The notes below the pieces were generated by a model. The model searched no databases and was not told the origin of the DNA. It saw only the letters and a program-made list of their open reading frames with translations. From DASZFV01 sp036494575 (GTDB lineage: Bacteria > Myxococcota_A > Polyangia > Fen-1088), in assembly GCA_036494575.1 (NCBI GenBank), contig DASXOE010000147.1:1-64000 (forward strand): a stretch of DNA of 64,000 nt, read 5' to 3'. Position numbers and translations under genes: made by a program. Shown in pieces: positions 10,652-18,079 of the stretch (the stretch's first letter is position 1; every line of letters begins with the position of its first letter).

Positions 10652-10928
10652 CGACTCGAGGCGGTTGCAAGCCTCGCCGCCAAGCTCGATCTCGCTCTCG
10701 TATAAGAGGCAAGCTCCGCACCGCCGAGCATCCCGGCCAGGCACGCTCCCCAGTGCTCGGCGGTCGCCGTTCTGAGCCCACGTAGCTAGGGCGTCACACG
10801 GTTGTTCCGGCCTGCATCGTCGGCGCTTTGCGGTTTCGCGGCGGGCGCCTGTCCCCTTGCGCGAGATGATCGGGCGAGCGGCAAAAGCCTCCATCCGCGG
10901 ACAGCCGACCGCTCGCCAGGACCGGACT

Positions 10929-11081
10929 TCAATCGTCAATCGTCCAACTCGATCCGTCGATGGCGGAGTGATCGGGCGCTATGAGATCCACCTCAAAGAG
11001 GTAGGCGACGCCGGTGACCTTCGCGGACTCGACGAGGCTTTACATCGTGGCGGCGACCACAGTTCCGCGGGCGCCGCGCGC
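10929..11081 (-). pseudogene. Decayed IS66-family transposase C-terminal fragment
   Basis: Minus-strand translation reads RGTVVAATM, then a TAA stop (11040-11042), then SLVESAKVTGVAYLFEV. This resembles the C-terminal motif of IS66 transposases (RTAAxLYSLVxSAKxxGVDPxxYL), with the expected tyrosine codon turned into TAA and two or three residues missing after GV. Only about 50 codons are recognisable and no terminal inverted repeats were found. It suggests an old insertion near the porin gene. Confidence 0.42.
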
Positions 11082-11157
11082 TGCGGCTCGGCATTCCCGC
11101 TCGCGGCGGAGGCCGGGCGTCGAGCAAACTCGTTCAACTCGCTCGGGAGTTTCTCAC

Positions 11158-11199
11158 CCGGCGCCTTCGGCGCCGGCCTCTCCCGGACCGGGAGAGGCC
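11158..11199 (-). terminator. Double hairpin 3' of the porin gene
   Basis: Two adjacent perfect inverted repeats share two bases: CCGGCGCC-TTC-GGCGCCGG (11158-11176) and a 12-bp arm pair around a single base, GGCCTCTCCCGG-A-CCGGGAGAGGCC (11175-11199). They start 15 bases beyond the porin stop. No clear U-tract follows on either strand, so this may be a terminator or an mRNA 3'-end protector. Confidence 0.55.
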
Positions 11200-11213
11200 C
11201 AGAGGAGACAGGC

Positions 11214-13028
11214 CTACCAGTACATGTTGGCGATGATGCTCGCGACGTCCTTGTCGGGAACGGCCGACATGCCCGTCGAGGGGAAGGCGAGCTGCACCTC
11301 TGACCCGTTGAAGTAGCGCGAGTACTGGAAATAGATCTCTTCGTGGCTCACGAAGGACGTGCGTAGGAGCACCCGCGGCGACACCACCGTGAACGACTTG
11401 TGGCTGTTGTCGAGGTCGGGTTGCACCAGATCGACGCGCGTCGAGAAGCCAAACCAGTACAAGGGCAGGTAGGCCACGTCTGCGCCGAACTTCAGCTTCT
11501 TGTGTCCATTGACGAAGGTCGGGTCGTTTGGATCGTCGGCAGTGACGACGTTGTACATGCCGAACACGGACGCCAGAAGATCGGCGCTCTGCCCGTAGAA
11601 CTGGTCGGTGCCCTGAAGGAACGTCGCGAGGCTGAAGGTGTACTGCCACGCCAGGGAGTCGACCTTCCCGTTGCCCGGCGAGGACGGGCCAAAGAAGTTT
11701 TGGGCCAAGCTCCATCCTTCCCAGGAGTGAAGGACCTCGATCGCTCCAGCGACGCGGAGGGAGTTCAGGGCGTCGATGTGCGCGTAGCCCAGGAAGGCGC
11801 TTCCATACCGAGAATTGTTGAGCTTGGCGCCGATGCCCATGCTCGTGATGTGCCCGTCGGGCTCGGTCGGTCCCGTAGAAGCGTAGGTGAAGCTGTTGAG
11901 GTAGTGAGCGGCGAGCGTGAAGGTATCCTTGTAGGTGAAGCCCACGTGAGCGTGGTGCAGCAACGTGGGCAGCTGCTGAACCGGCCCTGCGTACGGCAGG
12001 TACGAGAGGTTCAGGCTGTTTGGCTGAAATTCTTGGACGTCCAACCGGACGCCGATCCCGTGCTCGACCTGGAGGGTGAAGTCCTTGTTGAGATCGTAGA
12101 AGACGCTCAGCGTCTCGCCCTCGGTGTGGGTGCGCCCGAACAGGTACGTCTCGTACTCGCCCGCGTCGTACCGGCCCGCGCTCCCGTAGCCGCCGTGGAA
12201 GGAGCCGACGTTCCAGATGAAACCGCCCCTGGGCCCGAAGAACTCGGGATAGTTGAACGTGAGCCACGCCTCGTTGATGCCGAGCTGCGCGCTCAGGTCC
12301 TTCCAGCCGGAGTCGCTGAGGTTGTAAGCGGCGATCATCACGTTGGCCTGCACCCGCGCGTCGCCGTAAGAGAACAGCAGCTCCGTCCAAGGACCGCCGA
12401 GCTGATTGGTGTACTGCCACTCGGTGTAGGCGCTGTCGGGGATGTAGGGCGGCGAGTGGAGCTTGAGCCCGGTGTAACCGGTGGGCAGGCCCGCGCCGTT
12501 TCCGAAGCCGACCATGATGGGGGCGCGGAGGAATCCGTGGAAATTGATCTGGCCGGGCTTCAACGTCGCCGTCGGGGACACCGGCCCGTTCGGAGGGACG
12601 ACGAGACCTCCGTACTGCAGGGCGCCCGGGTTGAGGCCGAGGCCCTGCCTGCTCACGCGGAGCTCCTCGGAGATCTTCTCCGTCGCGGCGTTCTCGGGCG
12701 CGGGGTCGGCGGGCTTGATCGGCTCGATCTTGGCCGGGTCCGGTGTCGGCGGCGCCGCCGCCTGCGGTGCCGCCGACAGCGGCGGCTCTGCCTTGGGCGC
12801 CTCGGGCGGCGCGCTCGCGGGGGCGACGGCGGGCGCGACGGCGGGGGCGACGGCGGGCGCGACGGAAGGAGCCGCGGCGGAGGCGCTCGCCGGCGCTGGG
12901 GCGGCGACCGGAGTCGCCGCGGGTCCTTGCGCCGCCGCCGCCCACACCGTAGAGGATGCCAGCTGCGGAGCCAGCAGGGAGAGGACGATCGCCGGGAGGA
13001 GAACGGCCGGACCGGATGCTCGGATCAT
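11214..13028 (-). CDS. Outer-membrane beta-barrel (porin-like) protein with Ala/Pro-rich N-terminal stretch
   Basis: A 604-residue exported protein. A signal peptide (cleavage near residue 33, VWAAAAQG) is followed by an Ala/Pro/Val-rich region of about 75 residues that includes a VAPA repeat. The remainder (about 150-604) alternates polar and hydrophobic residues with many aromatic ends and finishes in NMYW, an aromatic C-terminus typical of outer-membrane barrels. It probably moves oligosaccharides across the outer membrane for the nearby importer (inference). It is divergent from the AraC-type regulator; the intergenic region holds the second copy of the 23-bp motif about 80 bp upstream of this start. 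No close family is recognised. Confidence 0.7.
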   Translation of the reverse strand: MIRASGPAVLLPAIVLSLLAPQLASSTVWAAAAQGPAATPVAAPAPASASAAAPSVAPAVAPAVAPAVAPASAPPEAPKAEPPLSAAPQAAAPPTPDPAKIEPIKPADPAPENAATEKISEELRVSRQGLGLNPGALQYGGLVVPPNGPVSPTATLKPGQINFHGFLRAPIMVGFGNGAGLPTGYTGLKLHSPPYIPDSAYTEWQYTNQLGGPWTELLFSYGDARVQANVMIAAYNLSDSGWKDLSAQLGINEAWLTFNYPEFFGPRGGFIWNVGSFHGGYGSAGRYDAGEYETYLFGRTHTEGETLSVFYDLNKDFTLQVEHGIGVRLDVQEFQPNSLNLSYLPYAGPVQQLPTLLHHAHVGFTYKDTFTLAAHYLNSFTYASTGPTEPDGHITSMGIGAKLNNSRYGSAFLGYAHIDALNSLRVAGAIEVLHSWEGWSLAQNFFGPSSPGNGKVDSLAWQYTFSLATFLQGTDQFYGQSADLLASVFGMYNVVTADDPNDPTFVNGHKKLKFGADVAYLPLYWFGFSTRVDLVQPDLDNSHKSFTVVSPRVLLRTSFVSHEEIYFQYSRYFNGSEVQLAFPSTGMSAVPDKDVASIIANMYW

Positions 13029-13107
13029 GAATTATTCCCTTTTGCCGTGGCCGTTCGCTGGCCGACCACGTTGCTATCACACCGAGACGATCGACAGATA
13101 CCCCGCG

Positions 13108-13130
13108 AAGAACTGTACATCCAATTGATT
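13108..13130. promoter_or_regulatory. Candidate operator, copy 2 of a shared 23-bp motif
   Basis: AAGAACTGTACATCCAATTG (13108-13127) and the next three bases match 2788-2810 at 19 of 23 positions. The site lies in the 181-bp region between the divergent porin (13028) and AraC-type regulator (13210) genes, in a locally AT-rich patch. The same orientation relative to the minus-strand gene is kept in both copies, which supports a real site. The binding protein is unknown. Confidence 0.45.
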
Positions 13131-13209
13131 AGAAAAAATGTCCGGCCGCCGCGCCCTCGGGGACGACGCGCGTGCCTCGCTTGAAAAATGGTCACTTCCC
13201 GAATACTAG

Positions 13210-15129
13210 ATGAACATGCGCGCACGAAAGACGGCGGCTTCCAACGGCCCGTCGATGGACGTCCCATCGAGGGCGCGACGGTCCCGCCGCGATCTCACTG
13301 TCGCGCCGACGTCGACCGAGCCGGCGACCGATCCGCAGTGGCTCGTCCAGGTTCGAAATTCCTACGCCGTCCACAACGTGATCGGCGCGCGCGCCGATCT
13401 GTCCTTCTGGCTGATCCGATCGGACGGAAAACGGAAGCTCGAGTGGATGGAGCTGGGCGATCCCGGTGACCGGCCGAAGCCATTCCACTTCGAGATCTAC
13501 TTCGGAAAGGAGTCGCTGCGCGACGAGCACTACTTGGAGGCCATCGAAGAGGCCCGCAAGACCAAGCAGGTCGTCGTCAAGGAGCTGTTCGGGTTCGCCG
13601 ATCTCCTATACGCGCTGCCCGCCGACCCCGAGGGGCGCACCTTCCTCTTCGCCGGTCAGTTCTGTCTGGCGCAGCCGGACTGGGAGACGCTGAGCGAGTC
13701 GTGGCGGCAGCTGAGCGGCATGAAGCCGGCCAGCGCCAACCCGGACTTCGTCGACTTCGTGCGCATGGCTTTGACCTTGCCCGTGCTGCCGCCTGAGCTG
13801 CTCGGGGCTATGAAGCAGTTCGTCAAGCTCTACGCCGAGTTTCTGGGCGGCAGCCGCAGCTCCACGCTGGCGGCGCGCATCGACAAAGTGAACGGCGAGC
13901 TCATCTCCCGGCTCTGGCCCATCGAGGACTGGATCGCGAAGGCCATCGGGCAGGACAAGTTCGTGGTGCCGCCCTGGTACCACGAGCGCGATCTGACCGA
14001 ATGGATGAAGGAGGGCATGGGAATCAGCCGGCTCCCGACGGTGGCCGTCGCCCTCATGCCCGTCGCGAACCGCGCGACCGCCATGGATCCGGTCCAGACC
14101 CTGGTTCGCAACGCGCAGATTCAACGCGCCTGCATCGAGCTCTCCCGGGAGATGCCCGAGACCGCGGCCGGTCGCCTTCACGAGTATGGCGTCGCGCTCC
14201 TGACCTCGACCCAGCGCGGGAAGAACCAGGCGCGGGCGCGCGTCGAGCTGCGTGAGCGCGCCGAGAAGTTTCAGCTCTTCTTGCGCGAGCGCTTCGAGGT
14301 GCGTGCCCTCGTGGGCATTGGGCAATTCGTCCCAGCCGGATCGCCGCTGCACCCGTCGCTGCGGGGGGCGGTCCAGGCGCTGCACATGTGCGTTCAGACC
14401 GAGAAAGACCTGCTCTTCTGCGATGACTTCCCCGCCGACAAGCAGCTTCGATACAGCGACCTGCAGGACGTCGCCACCGCGCTCATCGCCGCCGCCGATC
14501 GCGAGAACCCGGCCGAGATGCGGCTCGCGAGCGATCGCTACGTGCGCCTCGTCCTCGGCTACGCCGACGAGCGCATCGAGTTCGTGCGCAGCCTGTTTCT
14601 CGCGACACTGTTCCAGCTCTTCAATCGCATCGAGCGCCGCTATCCGATGCGAACCGACGCCCGCGATCAATTCGTCGACGACCTGACGCTGAAGCTCGAG
14701 GAGGCCGGCTCCCTCTATCACGTCATCGAGTGTTTCGGAGAATCGCTGCAGCGCCTGTGCTTCGTGGCTTCGAAGGCGCTGCACGGCCCCAAGGTGATCC
14801 GCATCGAGGCGACCTTGCAATACTTGCGCGAGAACTTCGCCGAGCACCTGCGTCTGCCCGAGGTGGCGCGCAAGGCCGGCTTCTCCGTGCCGGCCTTCGC
14901 GCGCGTCTTCAAGGAGGCCACGGGCACGTCGTTTCTCGCCTACCTGCGTGGCCTGCGCGTCGAGTCCGCCAAGACGCTGCTCGCCACGACTCACATGACG
15001 ACGGAGCAGATCGCCCAGAGCAGCGGCTTCCAGTCGCAGCATCACCTGATCCGGTCGTTCAAGAAGGTCATGCGACAGACGCCGGGCTCCTACCGCCACG
15101 AGCACGGCCTCCGTCAGACGAAACGATGA
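13210..15129 (+). CDS. AraC-family transcriptional regulator with a large N-terminal sensor region
   Basis: A 639-residue cytoplasmic regulator. The C-terminal 100 residues (about 535-635) are an AraC DNA-binding domain with two helix-turn-helix units: LPEVARKAGFSVPAFARVFK and TTEQIAQSSGFQSQHHLIRSF, then the family ending MRQTPGSYR. The first 500 residues hold a sensor-like alpha/beta region (about 35-170) and a mostly helical region; I cannot assign a known ligand domain. ATG 13210 or ATG 13216 are possible starts. Its place between porin, importer and kinase genes makes it the likely activator of the carbohydrate locus (inference). It converges on the ROK kinase with seven bases between. 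Confidence 0.85.
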   Translation: MNMRARKTAASNGPSMDVPSRARRSRRDLTVAPTSTEPATDPQWLVQVRNSYAVHNVIGARADLSFWLIRSDGKRKLEWMELGDPGDRPKPFHFEIYFGKESLRDEHYLEAIEEARKTKQVVVKELFGFADLLYALPADPEGRTFLFAGQFCLAQPDWETLSESWRQLSGMKPASANPDFVDFVRMALTLPVLPPELLGAMKQFVKLYAEFLGGSRSSTLAARIDKVNGELISRLWPIEDWIAKAIGQDKFVVPPWYHERDLTEWMKEGMGISRLPTVAVALMPVANRATAMDPVQTLVRNAQIQRACIELSREMPETAAGRLHEYGVALLTSTQRGKNQARARVELRERAEKFQLFLRERFEVRALVGIGQFVPAGSPLHPSLRGAVQALHMCVQTEKDLLFCDDFPADKQLRYSDLQDVATALIAAADRENPAEMRLASDRYVRLVLGYADERIEFVRSLFLATLFQLFNRIERRYPMRTDARDQFVDDLTLKLEEAGSLYHVIECFGESLQRLCFVASKALHGPKVIRIEATLQYLRENFAEHLRLPEVARKAGFSVPAFARVFKEATGTSFLAYLRGLRVESAKTLLATTHMTTEQIAQSSGFQSQHHLIRSFKKVMRQTPGSYRHEHGLRQTKR

Positions 15130-15136
15130 CCGACGG

Positions 15137-16030
15137 TCAGCCCCACAGGTGTGCGGCGCCGCGCACGCCGCTCGCGTCACCGTGCTTGTTGGCGACGAAG
15201 CGCGTCCCGTCGCGCGCCCCAGCCAGATATTGATTCCAGCGCGCCGGCACGCGCTCGTAAAGAGCCGCGATGTGCGACAGACCTCCGCCCAGGACGATGA
15301 CCTCGGGGTCGAAGACATTGACGAGTGCGGCCATGGCGCGCGCGAGCCGGTCGACGTAGCGGTCGAACGTGTCCCGGCAGGCCGCGTCCCCCGCGTCGGC
15401 GCGCGCGACGATGGAGCGCACGTCGGCGGCTTCACCGGTCGCTTCGGTGTGGTCCCGCTCCAGACCGGGGCCCGAGAGGTAGAGCTCGGTGCATCCGCGT
15501 TTGCCGCAAACACAGAGAGGTCCCGGGACCTCGGCGAGGCTGGGCCAGGGCAGGCTGTTGTGTCCCCATTCTCCCGCCGCGGCGTTCGCGCCGGGTAGGA
15601 GCTTCTGATCTGCGACGAGGCCGCCCCCGCAGCCCGTCCCCAAGATGATGCCGAGCACGGTCGAGGCGCCCGCGCCCGCGCCGTCGCTGGCCTCCGACAG
15701 CGCGAAGCAATCGGCGTCGTTCGCCAGCCGAACGGGCCGATCCAGCCTCGTCTCGAGGTCTCGACTGAAGGGACGCCCGAGCAGGCCCGCGATGTTCTCG
15801 ACGTTCTGCATGAGACCGGTGCGCGGCGACAACGCGCCCGGAGAGCCGACGCCCACGGTCACGCGCATCCCGGTCTCCCGCTCGACGTCCTTGACGATGT
15901 CGGAGACGGCGGCGAGCAGCTGATCGTAGTCGGCGGGCGTGGCGACGCGCCGCTGAAAGCAGATCTCTCCCGCGGCGTCCAGAGCCGCTGCTTCGATCTT
16001 GGTGCCACCTATGTCGAGCCCCAGCTTCAT
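15137..16030 (-). CDS. ROK-family sugar kinase
   Basis: ATP-dependent kinase of 297 residues. The start at ATG 16030 places the phosphate-binding DIGGTK at residues 6-11. Further family motifs are NDADCFALSE with the catalytic Asp, GTGCGGG, and the ROK zinc site of GHNSLPW with CVCGKRGCTE. ROK kinases phosphorylate glucose, GlcNAc, GlcN or similar sugars. Together with the GH2 exo-glucosaminidase and GH9 gene on the other side of the promoter region, glucosamine or N-acetylglucosamine is a reasonable substrate, but glucose cannot be excluded. It is divergent from the GH9 gene, sharing a 114-bp promoter region. Confidence 0.88.
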   Translation of the reverse strand: MKLGLDIGGTKIEAAALDAAGEICFQRRVATPADYDQLLAAVSDIVKDVERETGMRVTVGVGSPGALSPRTGLMQNVENIAGLLGRPFSRDLETRLDRPVRLANDADCFALSEASDGAGAGASTVLGIILGTGCGGGLVADQKLLPGANAAAGEWGHNSLPWPSLAEVPGPLCVCGKRGCTELYLSGPGLERDHTEATGEAADVRSIVARADAGDAACRDTFDRYVDRLARAMAALVNVFDPEVIVLGGGLSHIAALYERVPARWNQYLAGARDGTRFVANKHGDASGVRGAAHLWG

Positions 16031-16144
16031 CGCAGACGAGCATATCCTTCGCGCGCGGGATCCGGAGGCCGCTACCAAGATCGTACGTGGAGTTGAACGG
16101 AAATGTCAGCCGTCATGCCCACCCCTTAGGTAAAGCTTGCTGTC

Positions 16145-18079
16145 TTGCTCCCCCTTCGAAACACCCGTGGAACCCCCATCGGCCTCGTCATCACCTGCTG
16201 CTTCGCGGCCTGCGTCGCCTGCGGTTGCGCGGCCTCCCCTGGCCCCGCCCCCAAGGCCTCGACGCTCAAGGTCGTCTCCCTCGGCTACACCGGCAAGACC
16301 CGGGGGATGCCAGCGCCCGCCGTGCCCGGCAAGAACGTCCCGGCGATCAAGGTCGACACCGTCGGCTACGAGGCGAGCTGGACGAAGGTCGTCATCTTCA
16401 ACGTCGAGCCCAAGAACGCCGTCGTCAAGGACGCGCGCTCGGGGCAGACGGTGCTCCGCATAGAGGCGGCCCACGTCAAGGCGCGCGGCGTGGATGCCGC
16501 GTCGAAGGATCCGGTCTGGCAGGTCGACATCACGGGCTTGCGGACGCCGGGAACCTACACGATCGTCGCCGACGGGGCCGAGAGCGATCCGTTCCAGGTC
16601 GCTCAGGGCCTGTACGACCACGCCATCACGGCGGGCATCAAAAGCTTCTACTTCCAACGTACGCGCACCGCATTGCTTCCTCCCTTCGCGACCTGGGAGG
16701 GCAATTCCTACATCCGAAAAACTGCGTCGCACGTTCACGCCGACGTGGGCTGGGACCTGCTCGACTACCCGGCGAAGAAACGAAAATGGAAGGTGGAGGG
16801 CGGCTGGTTCGACGCGGGAAACTTCGACATGTACGTTCCGTCCACGGCCCCCGCGGCCGAGAGCTTGCTGGCCGCGTACGAGTGGGCCCCCGAGCATTTC
16901 AAGGACAAGCAGCTCAACATCCCCGAGTCCGGCAACGGCATCCCGGACCTCCTCGATGAGGCGCGCTGGGGGCTCGTCTGGGTTCTCTCTCTTCAAGAGG
17001 ACGGCGGTGCCTTCCGCGCCCGAGAGGCCATGATCGAATGGTCGCCCGAGGGGCCGGCCGACGAGGACAAGACGGTGCGGTGGATCGCCGGCGTGAGCAG
17101 CGCCGGGACCGCCAAGGCCGTCGCGGCCTTGGCGCAGGCCGCTCGCCTGTACGAAAAGTTCGACCCTGTCTTTGCCGCGCGGTGCGCCAAGGCGGCCAAG
17201 AGCGGATGGAAATTCCTCTTGGCCCACCCCAACCACATCCGCGCGACGGTCGTGGGCGGCGGCGCCCAGCCGCTGTGGGACGACGAGCCCGAGAACAACG
17301 ACGTGGGCGCGCGGTTCATGGCCGCCGTCGAGATGTGGCGCACCTATCGCGACAAAGATGCCCTCGCGCACATAGAGTCAGCCATGTCGCTTCCCGAGCT
17401 CACCGACCTCGGGAAGATCATCCGTGGCGCCTGGGAGAATCTGAGCCGGTGGGGGTTGGGCGAGCTCGCTATGGACAAGGGCTCGCCGGGCCCGCTGCGC
17501 GCCGAAGCCAAGAAGCGGATCCTGGCGATGGCCGAGCAGATGCGTCCCCAGGTGGAGCAGACCGACGGATATCGGTGCGCCACGCAGGCCGACGACTACT
17601 ACTGGGGCAGCAACTCGAACCTCATGGAGAAGGCGCACATCCTGGCCATGGCCGCCCGCCTGGCGCCCGAGAAGAGCTGGATGCTGGAGGCCGCTCGCGA
17701 CCAGTGGCACTGGATCCTCGGTCGCAACCCCAACGGGTACTCGATGGTCACGCGCGTCGGCAAGGGTCCGACCCGGCTCTATCACATGGAGTGGGGCCCC
17801 TACGAGCCGCCGCCGCCCGGCTTCCTCATCGACGGTCCCAACGCCCTGGCGCTCGGGTTTCTGGCGCCCGGCGCCCCCGCGAAGGCCTTGCTCTGGGACA
17901 ACCAGGAGCCGACGCGCTCCGGGTTGCCGGCCCACAGCCTGTGGCACTGGCGGCAGAGCGACCTTTGGGACGGTGAGTTCCTGTCCGAAGACGAATGGGG
18001 CAAAGGATGGTGGTGCGTGACCGAGCCTGACATTCTCTACAGCGGCAACTTCGTCCTCGCTGGAACCAGTGTCCTGTGA
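16145..18079 (+). CDS. Glycoside hydrolase family 9 lipoprotein with altered DAGD motif
   Basis: A 644-residue exported enzyme. TTG 16145 follows a TAGGTAAAG ribosome site; Cys-rich lipoprotein signal ACVACGC near residue 25. An Ig-like N-terminal domain (about 55-155, starting IKVDTVGYEASWTKV) precedes an (alpha/alpha)6 GH9 domain with GNGIPDLLDEARWGL. The usual DAGD catalytic-base motif reads DAGN (Asp223 to Asn226, in GGWFDAGNFDMYV); the likely proton donor is Glu627 in VTEPDILYSGN. GH9 contains cellulases but also exo-glucosaminidases of Vibrio-type chitin operons, which fits here better than cellulase. The next gene starts inside its stop (GTGA). Family sure; activity inferred. Confidence 0.85.
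   Translation: MLPLRNTRGTPIGLVITCCFAACVACGCAASPGPAPKASTLKVVSLGYTGKTRGMPAPAVPGKNVPAIKVDTVGYEASWTKVVIFNVEPKNAVVKDARSGQTVLRIEAAHVKARGVDAASKDPVWQVDITGLRTPGTYTIVADGAESDPFQVAQGLYDHAITAGIKSFYFQRTRTALLPPFATWEGNSYIRKTASHVHADVGWDLLDYPAKKRKWKVEGGWFDAGNFDMYVPSTAPAAESLLAAYEWAPEHFKDKQLNIPESGNGIPDLLDEARWGLVWVLSLQEDGGAFRAREAMIEWSPEGPADEDKTVRWIAGVSSAGTAKAVAALAQAARLYEKFDPVFAARCAKAAKSGWKFLLAHPNHIRATVVGGGAQPLWDDEPENNDVGARFMAAVEMWRTYRDKDALAHIESAMSLPELTDLGKIIRGAWENLSRWGLGELAMDKGSPGPLRAEAKKRILAMAEQMRPQVEQTDGYRCATQADDYYWGSNSNLMEKAHILAMAARLAPEKSWMLEAARDQWHWILGRNPNGYSMVTRVGKGPTRLYHMEWGPYEPPPPGFLIDGPNALALGFLAPGAPAKALLWDNQEPTRSGLPAHSLWHWRQSDLWDGEFLSEDEWGKGWWCVTEPDILYSGNFVLAGTSVL

Larger units (their letters stand above)
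10176..11213. other. 1-kb stretch without an intact gene
   Basis: The interval lies between the converging chitinase and porin genes and is noticeably less GC-rich than its neighbours in its first half. It contains a weak dyad at 10248-10262 (ACGCTC-GGC-GAGCGT), a frameshifted small membrane protein (10377-10651), a decayed IS66-like fragment on the minus strand (10929-11081) and a double hairpin next to the porin stop (11158-11199). I see nothing else: remaining open frames lack codon bias or recognisable motifs. Confidence 0.6.

Noticed and set aside
10562..10939. A 125-codon minus-strand frame
   Set aside because: Composition is not protein-like, it has no motif, and it overlaps the more convincing frameshifted membrane protein and the IS66 remnant.
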